Below, in pieces: positions 11,847 through 23,292 of a stretch of DNA of 64,000 bases. The position numbers and the translations under genes were made by a program. The notes below the pieces were generated by a model, which saw only the letters and a list, made by a program, of their open reading frames with translations, was not told the DNA's origin and made no database searches. Each line of letters starts with the position of its first letter. The stretch's first letter is position 1. Source of the stretch: Rhytidiadelphus loreus (Eukaryota > Streptophyta > Bryopsida > Hypnales > Hylocomiaceae); assembly GCA_947034895.1 (NCBI GenBank), contig OX344761.1, forward strand, positions 84,333,447 through 84,397,446, in the 5' to 3' direction.

Positions 11847-12036
11847 TTGGTAAGATCTGTATATGTTCTTTTTAAGGGAATAGTGAGCCACCAACTTTGG
11901 CTTGGGAAGGTTGGGTCCAACATGACATATGCCCATAAGATGTTGTTTTTCTTTTAAAAAAAATTCACGATCTTGTAGTTTTATTTTGAATGTGTATTTT
12001 GTGTCACTTGTTGTTTGTCATAACACAAAATTAACT

Positions 12037-12342
12037 CATTACATGTGTTTTGGCTCTCGGGGAGGGCTGCGAGTTCCCAACTCGAAACCCCCATGAGAAC
12101 CGCCAAAATCCGTTGTTCCCCGCCTGTGCTGACCTGGCCGAGAGACTGCCAGGTCAGTTTTTTCGAATAAATAAATAAATAAATAAATTTAACTTTGTTT
12201 CTCATTTTAAGGACTTCATTTTTTTTAATTTTTTTTTAAAAATAAAAAATAAAATCTGACAACGGCGTTCTTTCATTGCCAGGGGAACAACGTTGGGAAC
12301 GGCCCTGAAACAACCCTCTGTACCCCAAAATCTTTTCTAATG
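12037..12342 (+). mobile_element. MITE family M, copy M1
   Basis: 306 bp from CATTACATGTGTTTTGG to a right end that reads inward CATTAGAAAAG. The core has 'gcgagttccca', 'ggccgagagactgcc' and 'ggggaacaac' segments shared with M2 (inverted, 16797-17084) and partly M3. A run of AAAT repeats lies at 12166-12188. The segment with TGGCTC and TCGAAACC could mimic a pol III promoter, but the terminal inverted repeats favour a MITE. Confidence 0.55.
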
Positions 12343-12662
12343 AAGGTAGAACATACCATTTTTGAACCCTACTTCTTCACCTTAAAGGCCAAAGTCAACC
12401 TCTTCATGATGCAATTCAACTAAAGACTACTCACCTTGTGAGATATTGATGGACTTTCATCCCTTGGATTGTTACTTTTCAAACAATGTTTTTAGTACAT
12501 GTTTTAATTAAAGGTCACATAGAAATAGGTAGTTCCTACCTTTTACTTCAAATATTCATAGAAAATTTAAAAGAAACAATTTTGAGATAATTCTATTCCC
12601 ACTAAATTTTTTTTCAAAATCTAATTAACACAAACTAATCAATTATGACTCTTGATAACAAA
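12343..12662. other. Spacer, nothing recognised
   Basis: AT-rich, no ORF and no repeat edge. Confidence 0.4.
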
Positions 12663-12883
12663 CACTACAAGAGAAAGGGGGGTTTTAAGTAGGGTTTTAA
12701 GTATAGTCCTAGACACAAGATATTAAGTAATGACCTTTAAGTCAAATTTCAGCAAAAAATGACTAAAAAGACATGTGTTTAGGTCATTTTTTGCTGAAAT
12801 TTGACTTATAGGTCATTACTTAATATCATGTGTCTAGGACTATACTTAAAACCTTGCTTAAAACATCCCTTTCTCTTGTAGTG
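12663..12883 (+). mobile_element. CACTA-type hairpin MITE
   Basis: 221 bp starting CACTACAAGAGAAA and ending TTTCTCTTGTAGTG. The arms are near-perfect inverted copies of each other for about 95 bases, so the element folds into one long hairpin. Flanks are CAAA on both sides, compatible with a 3-4 bp duplication. CACTA ends and 3-bp duplications are diagnostic of the CACTA (CMC/En-Spm) superfamily. Confidence 0.8.
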
Positions 12884-13033
12884 CAAAAGAAGAAAATTTT
12901 CTTAAAGGGATCAAAATAGGTTGTATTACCTTATACTGTACTAGAAAAAAATGTTTTTAGAAGACATGAAAGTAGAAAAGTTAGCTAAAATTACAAGATC
13001 CTTTGGCTAATAAGTTGCATGGTCTTGCCTTAA

Positions 13034-13991
13034 TTAACCCCTAAACGTCCAAACAACGTTTTTTTGGCAATATAGCAATTTTGGGCAGCTCACTACAGAC
13101 GGAGTTTTTATTTTTTTTCTTTGAAAATTTCACACAATATGGGGACAAGGAGTAGCTTTTAGGCCCAACAATTTTCATAACTTTTGACTACATGGTTCAA
13201 AAGTTATTGCATGATATGTAATTTTTTAGTATTTAGTGTTCAACGAGCAACCTGGGTAGAAAAAAAACTTCTTTGAAAATCACTTTTAAAAAAAATAAAA
13301 ATTTAAAATTGATTCTTTAGATTTTTATATATGTGGTAAGTTTTGAATCATTCCATTTTGATTAATGAGATGAAAGTTATGAGGAATTTTAGTTTAGATT
13401 AGTTTGTGGATAGTTATGGAATCTCTACTCTAAATAAACTTTGAAGTCCTTTATTTAACTCGATTTTAAATATTTTTGGAAAAAAATAAAACATTAGGTG
13501 TATATTTTTTATTACAATATGCAACCATTGGGATTGGAATTTTTCAAATTCTATAAATAAATTGTTAACAATTTAGTATTTTTAATCATTCTCTACTTCT
13601 TTCTGCTTACTATTTTTTCCCTATATGTTGTACAATTCCAAATGATCTAAAATTTTCAAGCATGTAGCCAACTTGACTTGAGGAATGAATCCAAAGAGTA
13701 ACCACCACTTTGGAAAAAATTTCATACAAATGTGACCTTGTGAAGTGCAGCTGCCCGTATTTTCACAGGGCCAAAAAAAGGATTTTTGTCACTTCAAACG
13801 TTAATATCTTGCAATCTACACGGTGGAGAATTCTAAATTTTTTTTCACATCTTCTCTAACTATTTTACTACAAGATCCTATGGTTACATTTGTCTAGAAA
13901 TGTTTTTCATCTAAAATTTGGTGTTTGTAAATGCAAGGGCAGTTTTGGAGCAATTTTGGTGAAAACATAGTCTTTGATGTTTAGGGGTTAA
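13034..13991 (-). mobile_element. T family element, both ends present (copy T4)
   Basis: Ends TTAACCCCTAAACGTCC and TGATGTTTAGGGGTTAA, both bounded by TTAA, 958 bp. Its interior right half (13520-13930) is the reverse complement of the interior of T12 (47739 onward), and the block 'tagatcctatggtta' is the reverse of the 'aaccgtaggatctta' block in T7. No protein. Confidence 0.68.
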
Positions 13992-14277
13992 CTTATTTCT
14001 TTAGTACCAAATTCCAAATTTGATGAGTTCTCAAAGTTTCATTGGTAGAGAGATGAAAATTGGGACTTGGGGCTTTACACTTGTCCCAAGTCCTAAAGCT
14101 TAGTTCACCTAAAATTTCCTAGTACATGTGTGGCAAAACTTTGTGGATGTTTTGGCTTCAAAGAAGTGGGAGTTGGAACAAGAGTGGGGATTCTATTTTG
14201 GCTTGATCCAATTCTTGCTTGAAGTCTCAACTATTGTAAGTTTTGAATATATGGTAATATATGAAGAATAGCATTGA

Positions 14278-14894
14278 TTAACGTCTAAAGTTTTTCATAT
14301 TTAGAGGCCAAAACTACTTCAAAGTACTAGTCTCCAAAGCAATGATGCTAGTGTGTGAGCATGAAAATGTGAGCATGATTGTGAGCCTTGAGCATGTGTA
14401 TAAGTAGATATCCTACAACCATTGAAGGTGCTAATAATATAAACACCTATAATATAGACTCCTATAACATAGGTGTATAATCTTCTAAGCTCATAGGCAC
14501 ATGCTTCTAGGCTCACATGATAGCAACCCTCCAAATCAATCCATTGCATATTCTATACTTGGAGTGCCCCAAAATTAGGATTGTTGACTAAATGATAATT
14601 TTTTTATCTATACTTGACATAGGATATTCTACATAAGAAACTTGGAACTTGAAGTTGGAACTCAGTCTTTACATTGTGAAGCTATAAATTCTACATATAA
14701 TAATTTATTATCCATCTCTAATCTAGAAAAGTTGGAATTTGGTCTTCAATTGGGATTTATCAATTGGAATTCATGATACAGTTGGAGAGGACTTAGCAAA
14801 CAAGTAAAAAATTATGTTGCTTTAACCCTAAGCACTCCAATGTCCAATTTCTGGATGACTAACAGATTGAAACTCAAATTTCATCCTCCTTACT
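14278..14894 (+). repeat. T-related left-end fragments and spacer
   Basis: 14278-14345 is an evident relative of the first 70 bases of T6 (TTAACGTCTAAAG, then 'ccaaaactacttcaaa', 'gtctccaaagcaa'). A second left-end-like motif, TTAACCCTAAGCACTCC, lies at 14822. No matching right ends, so truncated or rearranged. Nothing else recognised in between. Confidence 0.4.
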
Positions 14895-15405
14895 TCTTGG
14901 ATGAAAGCCATCTCAAATTCTTAATTTGTGGAGATACTTTATCAAATTGTTATCCTATCTAAATATCTAATGGTTGGGTTTGGTGAAACTAGAGTACATA
15001 TTTTTTTTAAATTATAAATGTGAAAATATGTCAAGTGGTTGACCAAACCCAAATCGCACTAATTCTAGTTCAAAACTAGATTTGCAGAAACGAGGTCATA
15101 GATTTAAAGAACCCAAAAATTTCAAAAAATCACCATGTAAAGAAAACCTCATTTCAAATCCATTCCAACAAGTTTTACTCAAAAAATGATAATATTTTGT
15201 TTGTAATTGAATTTAGAAGGAATTTTATAATTTCCCTTTCAAAATTTATTAAAAAATATTGGTGATGGCATTGGTGAATCTAACCATATGGATGGAATCT
15301 AAAACTCAAACCTAAAACATTTAATCATAAATAAATTCCAAAATATTCTTCCAAATAATACTTTATATTTTATAATGATTTTTTTCAAATTGTCAATTCT
15401 AGAAA
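14895..15405 (-). repeat. Interspersed repeat family N, copy 2
   Basis: Inverted relative of 6185-6680. It abuts the left end of T6 at 15426, so the T element may have inserted at its edge. Confidence 0.6.
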
Positions 15406-15425
15406 AGACTCTGAATATTTAGGGC

Positions 15426-16075
15426 TTAACCCTAAAGTTCTTTCATGTTTAAAGGCCCGAAACTGCTTCAAAATACTCGTCCCCAAAGCAAGGTCAAAAT
15501 CTTCATCAATTTATATTTTTTAACAAATCCAACCCTAGGATCCTTTGGTTAATTTGTTCAAGTAAATTGTTTTGAAAATTTAGAGTAAATATCTCCACTG
15601 ATTGCAAGTTCAATGGGCCTAAACTTCATAATGTAGACATTTCTAGCCCTTCCAAAAATTGAAGTTTTGTTTTTCAACATTTTAAAAAAGAACGTGTATG
15701 TCCTATAATTTGTGAATTTTAGTCAATAAGTTGGTAAACATGTTGAAATCTATATAAACCAAAAAAGCTTCATAATTTATTTTTTAAATTGTGAAATAGA
15801 AGCTATTACTAAATGAAAGACAAAACTAATATGCTAATAACTTTTGGAAGAATTTGAAAATTGTTAATTCCAATGGTGAGAATGTTCTAATAAACAAAAA
15901 ATATTCTTTATTCTATATTTTTATTTCTATTTTTTTAAAATTGAGAGCAAAAGACAACTTCATATGTTTTTACTACCTTCAATGCCTACAAAATAAAACT
16001 CCTCATAACTTTTACCTCATTATCTGGAATTCAATGGTTCAAATGTTTTTGAGTAGGTATCAATCTATATAATCC
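15426..16075 (+). mobile_element. T family element, left end only (copy T6)
   Basis: Left end TTAACCCTAAAGTTC at 15426. The interior carries the family words 'ccaatggtgagaatgttct' and 'ctcataacttttacctcat' as in T1 and T7. No GGGGTTAA right end before about 16075, where a coding remnant begins; truncated. Confidence 0.5.
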
Positions 16076-16084
16076 TCTTCCCCA

Positions 16085-16400
16085 AAGGACCACATAGCTA
16101 GTACCATCATCTAGTAGAACAAGAGGCACTTGGTGATCTCCTCCTCCGACACTCCAAATGCTCTAGACTCGATGGCATGCATGCTGAATTGAAGGCATGT
16201 ATTGGTTGGGATTGAATAGGTACTGGTGTGCCAAGTGTTCCAAGTACTCGAAAGAGATGCCCAATTGAGTGGGCTCGAGGAGCAGGTCTTCCACCGGAAA
16301 CACCTTGTTATCCTTAGAGTTGCTATGTCCCTCTTTGTCGTCTTGGTACGCCTTCTGAGGTAGGCATCGCCGAGGGTCGAAGAAGTCGAGTTGTGTCAGC
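16085..16400 (-). pseudogene. Degenerate coding segment downstream of the H1 LTR, probably gag-like
   Basis: The minus strand from about 16400 to 16164 reads as one charged, complex frame (landmarks FFDPRRCLPQKAYQDDKE, VEDLLLEPTQLGISFEYLE), then continues in another frame to about 16085 (MHAIESRAFGVSEEE), so at least one frameshift and in-frame stops are present. Composition and GC content are gene-like, unlike the surroundings. It starts about 150 bases after the 3' end of the H1 LTR on the same strand, where a retroelement's first ORF would lie. I do not recognise the family; a captured host gene fragment is the alternative. Confidence 0.4.
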
Positions 16401-16796
16401 TAAAGGCACAGTTCTAGTTCGTCTTCCTTCACAGTTGACTTTCCTGTTAGTTCCTAATTTAAATCAAGACTCTTTTTTAAACTTGTAATGGACTTTGGAT
16501 AATGAGCTAGTGAGCAACTAGCCTCCCAGAAGATGCACCATCATGTGGGCACTTATTTATCCACCCTTGGTAAATAATCGATCACAATCAAGCTCTTTTT
16601 CCTATTTCTACCTACGGGTGTCTAGCGCCAATCTATCGTACCTTCCAAGCAATGGATCTTTCCTAATCCTAATTGGTTATGGTTGCTAAAAAGATACTAA
16701 TTGGCTATGAAGCTCCAAAGTACTAATTAAATTCTAATAGTAGTAGTAACTGTAGAGAGAAGTGGAAACTTTCCTAGCTAAGCCACTAAAAGTGGT

Positions 16797-17084
16797 CATT
16801 AGATGAGATCTAGAGGGGCTGGAGGGATGTTTCAGGCATGTTCCCAACTCCGTTCCCCCCGGTTTCATTGAACGCCAATGTCAAATTTATCTTTTTTTTT
16901 TAAAAAGAAAAATTTAAATCCTTAAAATGAGAAACAAAGTTAATTTGTTTTTGTTTTTGTTTTTTTCAAAAAAAATGATTTGGCAGTCTCTCGGCCAGGT
17001 TAGCGCAACTTGCGAACAATGGGTTTCGGCGGGTTTCCAAATGGGAACTCGCGACCCTCTAGAATAGCAAAAAAACATGTAATG
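16797..17084 (-). mobile_element. MITE family M, copy M2
   Basis: 288 bp with ends CATTAGATGAGATCTAGAGG and, inward from the right, CATTACATGTTTTTTTGC then CTAGAGGG. The core is the reverse complement of M1 ('ggcagtctctcggcc', 'gggaactcgcg'). Inserted in the H1 LTR. Confidence 0.58.
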
Positions 17085-18084
17085 AGATTGTGTCATGCCA
17101 TTTCCAAAAATACCTCTTGCTAGCCCACTTGACCTTTGTAGTAAAAGATATCCATGGATGAAAGTTGCCCCTAGTGGCCTAGTAGTGTCTAAACTTCATC
17201 CGCTAATTCCTACTAGACTGAACTTTCAAATTGACTTCTAATTGGACCTTTGACCTTGGTCTATTTGTCTCTTGTTATTCCTATCATCTTGTTCCTCGTG
17301 GATGAAATGAACTATTTCTCATCCACTATGATAGTTAAACTTCATCCGTCCTTATTTTACTCATTTTGACTCCAATTTTGATATATTTTAGGGTTTTGGA
17401 AACCTCTACTCTAGGTTTCTACTATCAAATTCTTCTTGATCCTAGGTCTAGCTCCCTCTAGCTCTTGGCTCTATTTAATAACTATCAAACTTGGGTGGTA
17501 TGGAGGGGTAGGATGGGTTAATATCTTACCTCATGTTGTAGGTCACGTAATAGTTGGTTGAGGTTCCTTTTGGACCTCATGTTTGTAATCATTCCCCCTC
17601 TTGTGAAAAATTGGCTAAGCCTTCTTTGATAAGTAGTGGCCAAAAAGCCCCTAGGTTTGGAGATTTCTTCTTTTCTCCTTCTCCCGTTTCCTTTTCTTTA
17701 TCCTCTACTAACGCCCCTCCTATTAAAGCCTACCTTAATGACTCTTACACTAATTCTTATGCTTAGGTTCTTATGCCTTTAATGTGCACGACCTTCTAAT
17801 CCTTACGTTTGATTACTCCTACGTACCTTAATGGCCCCTAAGAATTCCTCTTAATTTTCTCTCTTATTTAGTGCTTCCTTCCTAGATCCTCCTTTCCACC
17901 TCACTTGGTAGTTGTGAGAGGTGTTGTAGAAATTGTATGTCTTGGAGCTCTCGTGGATGCTAGTTTCTCCTTTCTTTTTTCTTCTTGTGACGATGTTGTA
18001 GTGAGTCCAGACCTTCTCCAAGTTGGTTAGGTTTCCTACCCTTGAGGGATGAGCTCGTAGCCAGGCCCCATGTGAGCCCAACTA

Positions 18085-18683
18085 GCAGCCCCTACAATCC
18101 CCAGTTGAAGTTACCCGAGGTTCAGATAGACAGCCCTTGACCTACGACAAAACCCCAAGACTCCAGTTGGACAACCCGAGACCCTGGTTAGACAACCCTT
18201 AAGCCCAGCCAAACCTCCCGCAGCAGCCTTTGACCCCCGACAAACATCCATGAGACCCCTAGTAGTAAATCTTGAGACCCTAGTCAAAGCCCCTGAGCCC
18301 CCAGTTAGACAACCCGTGAGCTTAGGTAAACAGTCCATAAACCTAATCAGATCCCCGGCAATAACCCTTGACCCTCGGCAGAAACCCCCAAGACTTCCAA
18401 CAGGAAACACTGAGATCCTAATCAAACCACTCTGAGAGCCCAACTAAATTTCTGGAAAATAGCCCGAGCCCTCCAGTAGAACACCCCAAGACCTCGGTCA
18501 AATCCCCCGAGCCCCCAGTTAAACAATCCTTGACCTTCTAGTTAGACAACCCATGAGCCCATGTAGATAGCCCTGTAAGTCCAACCAAAATCCCTATAGT
18601 AGTTCCCAAGACCCCTAGTAGAAAACCCCCGAGATCCTAATTAGATAGCCCGTGAGCCCCAATAGACAGTCCCGTATGAGCCT
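18085..18683. repeat. Degenerate 21-22 bp minisatellite in the H1 LTR
   Basis: Roughly 27 diverged units of the pattern GAGACCCCTAGTTAGACAAC (about 21-22 bp). The same minisatellite resumes at 44261-44545, and weaker forms appear in sister LTRs near 41400-41570 and 29745-29805. A 110-codon minus-strand ORF over it is only the translated repeat. Confidence 0.7.
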
Positions 18684-19823
18684 TGTAAATGACACCTAGA
18701 TCTCAGGATTTAAATCTTTTCACTCTTTGCTTATTTTTATAGTAATTATTACAAAAAAGACCTAAAAAGAATGTTTGCACTGTAGTTGGTAGAAGTCCCT
18801 ATTAGAATAGTGTGGTTTTGTAGAAAGCATAGAAATGCTTAAAATACCTTCAAATGTCCAAATTCAAAGCTAAAATGGTGAATTGGAATCCAATTAAGGA
18901 TTTGTCGAAATATTGGCCAATTATTATTCCAATAGAAAATCACCACATTTAGGACATGGTTAATTCACGGCAATTGACCACGACAAGAAACATATGACTG
19001 GAAGATATTGGTGGAATCAGTTTGCGTAGATTCCCTAATACGGGAATGATCCTCCTCAGAGGAATTAAAATTGGGAGAGATAAATTTATTTCTCCACTAT
19101 AGACTGCAAGTTGGATTTGAAACTTAGCTCGAAGGATTTTGGGACTTGATAGAAGCCACACAAAAATTTTGGTAATTTTCCAAATTACACAACATGACTC
19201 CATGGGAAATCAATTATTTTTATCAAGATGGGAAAAAATCATATGAATTCCTTTGGTGATGGTAAAATCTCACTAAAAATTAGAATAGTGTGTTTTAGCA
19301 TAAATAAGTGCTTGATCAAGTTTCGTGACATTCTGACATTGATAACTACCCGAATTAACAGTGCATACAAATTTTAACGGAATTTCAAAACATTCCACAA
19401 GATATCCAACAAATTAGGAGCATATGAAGGCCAAATTAAGACATCTTGGACTCTTTTTTTACATTCTGAAACCTTCCAAACAACTTTGGCTAGTCAAAAT
19501 TATCAAATATCATTAACTCCAAAAGTTAAAATTTTCACCTTTTCACTAGGTTGGAAAACGCTATTTTTTGTGAAGAAATTGGCCGGGAAGTAGGGGGTTA
19601 AGGGGTCTTTGGGATAATTTGGGTCTTCTAGAGCCAACGGTGCAATTTTTTTTTCTCATTTGGAGCTTTTCTCCAAAAATTATGAGCACGACCAACAGTA
19701 GGATAGAAATTGGTGTAGTAATAGATAGTTTTAGATTTTTTAGCTAATTAGCTAGTTTAGAGTAAATGGAGGTAAGTGAGGGGTCTTGAAAATGTATAAA
19801 AGGCCTCCCACTGACTCCCTTTG
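18684..19823 (+). mobile_element. L-b: LTR of the H1 family, first part (continues at 40633-44260)
   Basis: Begins TGTAAATGACACCTAG, matching the TGTGAG start of L-e and L-c, directly after the minisatellite of H1. It contains the family block 'taaaatctcactaaaaatta' (about 19264) and a TATA box at 19795. It is cut at 19823 by Copia, whose other flank at 40633 continues the same LTR. Confidence 0.62.
19795..19802 (+). promoter_or_regulatory. TATA box of LTR L-b
   Basis: TATAAAAG followed by GCCTCCCACTG. Sister LTRs have TATATAAGG at the same place (minus strand 31096-31088; plus strand about 61656). Copia sits about 20 bases downstream. Confidence 0.55.
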
Positions 19824-20049
19824 TGTTGAGTATAATAAACGAAACAAAAACGCAAAGTTGTAAGAAATTCAAAAATACACTAAAAAAAATACTAAACTTC
19901 ATTAGGGAGTTTGAAGTATATACAATGGGAGAAAGGAAAGAGACAATGAATAGTTGTCTTCTACTATTGGTCAAAAGAATTATACCTAATCCTTATGACA
20001 CGTGTCACTCACGATATTATGGTGAGCGTTCACACTAGGTATTTCAACA
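19824..20049 (-). repeat. 3' LTR of the Copia element
   Basis: 226 bp, TG...CA ends. Preceded on the minus strand by a purine-rich tract, which marks it as the 3' LTR. Carries the palindrome TGACACGTGTCA and a TATATA motif. A 71-codon ORF on the opposite strand is open in both LTRs, but the differences are mostly amino-acid changing, so I do not treat it as a gene. Confidence 0.82.
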
Positions 20050-20070
20050 CTGCTCCTCTCTCAACATAAT
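20050..20070 (-). other. Polypurine tract of the Copia element
   Basis: On the minus strand GAGAGAGGAGCAG lies immediately before the TGTTGAAATA start of the 3' LTR, the expected plus-strand priming site. Confidence 0.7.
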
Positions 20071-21083
20071 ATGAGTAAAATAATATAAAATAAAAATCTA
20101 ATATGAACTAGTCGATAGAATCTATAAAATCAATCAAAAACTAGTCATTGTCGCCTTGATCGGTTGGTTTTGTAAATTGGTGGTCAACCGACCGGTCTGA
20201 GGTTCGATACTTGTCGGCCTTGTCGACTGATTTGGGAAACCCGCGGCTTGGCATGGCTAGTGAGGTAGAAATAAACAGTCAACCCACTATCTGTGAGTGT
20301 TTCTAACTCCACCCTTAAGTCAGAAAGTTGCACACAGGTTCTAACGGCATAAGTTAATGATTCAAATGGGTGAATTGTAAACTTAGTGTTCTTTGGCCTT
20401 CCAAGCAATGGACACTTTGTTTGTTATGTGACAATTCAATTTTATCTGCTTCAAACAATCTAAACGTTAAACAGTTCAAGACCTAGATGAGTAAGCAATT
20501 CCTAATTTAATGTTAAAATCTATCTAAGTTAATTTGTAGAACACACTTTGCCCTTTCCAAAATGGTAAAGCAAGTTAAATTTTGATGTTCCTACTAAAAG
20601 ATATTGATGGATGAAATTCGTCCCTTATTCTATCCTAAAAACTTCATCCGTTAATTAAAAATAGCAAATGAATTCTAAATAAATCTAAATTTTAGGGTTG
20701 ATTTGTTAATTAATTTAACTAATAGATTTTTGAGAGAAAACCTAGTTTTGACTTATTTTTAGATTTTTCATCCAAATTTGAGTCAAATTTCATCCACACT
20801 TAATTCCTTTAAAATCAAAGTAATCTTAAAATAAAAATTAGTTTTGGAATCTTCAAAAGATTTTCTAAATGATTCTAGTCTCAAAAGATTTCCTAGTTAT
20901 TCCTTAAAAATATTCCTAATCGTTTCTTTATTAATCTTAATTCTAAATTATAGTTCTAAAATTAGTAGTTTTGGGACTTTTTATTATTTTTATGAAGAAA
21001 GTAATAAATTACCTTTCTACCAAGGTAAAAAATAAGAATTTAGGACGTCTAGGTCAAAACTTATGAATGGATGAAAATCCCCC

Positions 21084-22025
21084 TTAACCCCTAAAGGACC
21101 AAGGCCTTTTTTCTACCAGAAAACACTCAAAACTGCCATACCTATAGCAAGGAGTTAAAAAAATTGAAAAATATTTTTTTTTCCATATCTAACCGTAGGA
21201 TCTTACACCAAACTAGTATGAGAATGTGTGGAAAAAATTTCAGAATTTTTGACCGCTCAGATTGCAAGATATCTGCGTTTAAAGTGGAAAAAACAAGTTT
21301 TCAGCACATTGCGGGACTAGATTTTTTGACTTTGAACATTTTTAACTTAAAATTTTTGCACTATAGAGTTTTGAGCTTTAAATATTTATAGTGGAGAATT
21401 GAGTTGAGAGTCTAGGTAAAAAAAAAATTCAAAAAAAAATTAATTATCATTCTTAAAAAAATATTTAAGTAGAAGTAGGTATGAGATAGAAGGAAAACCT
21501 ATAAGATTCATATATTTTAGATGGGATTGAAATGCACCAATCCCAATGGTGAGATTGTTCTAGCAAGTAAATCAGACCATGTGAAAAAAAAAAAATTGAA
21601 AAATTTGAAAAATTGCATTCAGAAATGAATCCTACAAGTTATTTTCTTCAAGAAGATGCTCTAACTACCCGAAAAACAAGAATGTCCATAACTTTCTCAT
21701 AACATATTCAAATGAAATGAATGAAAGCTTTTCAAATAGACAAAAATATAATCTATGAGAAAAAATAATATTCAAATTCAAATTCAAAATTTTGTCCATT
21801 TTTTTTGGGCTGCCCGAGCTGCCCGCCGTCCCCTCATTTGAGCTTATTTGGTCATAACTATTGTTCCCGGGCACCGATTTTGAAAAAAATTATATTCCCA
21901 CGAAGCTAATCAACTTTTCTACCTCCAAAAAAAATTTCAAAAAATTAGGAGAAAATTTCAGCCCGTAGGTACCTGCCTGAAAACGCATTTGTCCCCCGAA
22001 GGGACAATGGTCCTTTACAGGGTTG
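21084..22025 (+). mobile_element. T family element (copy T7)
   Basis: Left end TTAACCCCTAAAGGACCAAG at 21084. The right end is damaged (GGTCCTTTACAGGGTT near 22010-22024) and runs into a GC-rich cassette. The subterminal hairpin TTGTCCC/GGGACAA is kept at 21989-22007. Blocks 'ccgtaggatctta', 'atgtgtggaaaaaatttcag' and 'ccaatggtgagattgttct' are shared with T8, T10, T11 and T1. Confidence 0.62.
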
Positions 22026-22370
22026 TCTTGTCTGATAGGATTTCGGGTTTTTGCGTCTAATAGACGTCGTATGTCGCATGTCGAATTGTCAAGTTGTTGA
22101 GTATGGGTGTTTTTTGTTGTCGTATACGGATTTCGGATTTCAAAGTTTTTTACACCTTGGTAAAATGGATTGTCCTATGTGGCTGTGACGTGGCATACTT
22201 CATGAGGGGCGACCACGGGTAGGGGCGACCGTGGGTAGGCGGCGACCACGGGTAGGTGCGATCGCGAGTAGGAGGCGACCACGGGTAAGACGACTGCGGG
22301 TCCAAAATCTAGGGCAATTGCGGGTCTAGGGGCGACCTCTGGTCCTTAGGGGCGACCTCTTTATTGCAAT
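22026..22370. repeat. GC-rich cassette with GGGCGACC minisatellite
   Basis: Sits between T7 and T8. It holds about eight imperfect units of the pattern GGCGACCACGGGTAGG (15-18 bp) after a segment with 'tcgagttgt/tcaagttgt' words. A related cassette in reverse orientation occupies 28140-28390 beside the T11 right end, and the GGCGACC word recurs in the array at 25080-25575. No ORF. Confidence 0.6.
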
Positions 22371-23275
22371 TGTCCAAAAAAACTCTCAAAACTACTATTT
22401 CTAGTACAAAGAGAAAAAGAAATTAATGGTATTTTTGAATATGTAACCGTAGGATCTTAAAGTAGAATAATATGACAATGTGTGGAAAAAATTTCAAACA
22501 CTTTCACCACATAGATTGCAAGGTAAATGTGTTCAAAGTGAAGAAATCACATTTGTGACATATTGACAAACTACTTTGAATCTTCTTAACTTAAAAAAGT
22601 TTGCATTATAGTCTTGAATTAAAAAAATTTCATCATTCAAAATTGATTTGAAAATATAAAAAATTTAAAATTTAAAAATAATGTGGTTTCATTCTTTAAA
22701 AAATTATTAAGTAGAAGAAAGTACATTATAGAGAGAAAAAACTTTATTATTAATAGCTTTAAAATGAAAATTAAAACACACTAATCCCAATGGTGAAATT
22801 GTTCTATCAATCAAAGTTAATTTTTTGAACTTATTTGTTTAATTGTTTTGAAAAAGTTTGAAACTTGAGTGGCCCAAAAGAATCCTATGCCTAATTTTTT
22901 TTAATATGTACTATGATTGCTCACAAAAGAAGATGCTCTATAATTTTCATACCATCAATCCAAAAAAAATGAACCAAAGCTTTTGATTAGTTTTGAAGTA
23001 CAAAAAAATTCCAATCTATGAGAACAAAAAAACTTTAAGTTTTAATTTAAGTTTTTGTGAATTTGTTTTTGTTCACCTAATTTATATTTAGGCTTATTGT
23101 GGTATAACTCTTGCTCTTTGGCACCAATTAAAATACAAATTACAATCCCATAAAACTAGTAAGTTTATCTATATCATGAAAAAGTATCAAAAGCTTCATA
23201 AAAAATTGACCTTATATGAATTTGCCCAAAATCCATTTTGCAAGCTACAAAGACAATTGAGACTTTAGAGCTTAA
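22371..23275 (+). mobile_element. T family element, right end present (copy T8)
   Basis: The interior matches T7 and T10 ('tccaaaaaaactctcaaaac', 'taaccgtaggatctta', 'tgtggaaaaaatttcaaa', 'gtggtataactcttgctc'). The right end GAGACTTTAGAGCTTAA closes at 23275, with one change in the GGGG core. The left end is replaced by the GC-rich cassette. Confidence 0.55.
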
Positions 23276-23292
23276 CATCCTAACAATGTATC

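Larger units (their letters stand above)
16544..18683 (-). mobile_element. H1: long LTR, downstream part (continues at 44261-50548)
   Basis: Second part of a minus-strand LTR whose first part is at 50548-44261. The two parts are separated by the insertion of L-b; the minisatellite runs out at 18683 and resumes at 44261. Landmarks in LTR order on the minus strand: minisatellite (18683-18085), a 'ggatgaag' region (about 17150-17340), CATTGCTTGGAAGG (about 16650) and the LTR end CCCACA at 16544, aligned with the CTCACA ends of L-b and L-c. Contains MITE M2. Confidence 0.6.

Noticed and set aside
16610..16640. ATTGGCGCTAG as a primer-binding site of H1
   Set aside because: Alignment with L-b and L-c shows it lies about 80 bases inside the LTR end.
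18111..18443. 110-codon Gly/Arg-rich minus-strand ORF
   Set aside because: It is the translated minisatellite; its repeats follow the DNA period.
19823..20038. 71-codon ORF open in both Copia LTRs (also 40389-40616)
   Set aside because: Most differences between the copies change amino acids, so there is no sign of protein-level selection.
20150..20215. tRNA-like stretch with an A-box-like and a GGTTCGATAC B-box-like word
   Set aside because: The acceptor and T stems do not pair, and the position is within the Copia 3' region.
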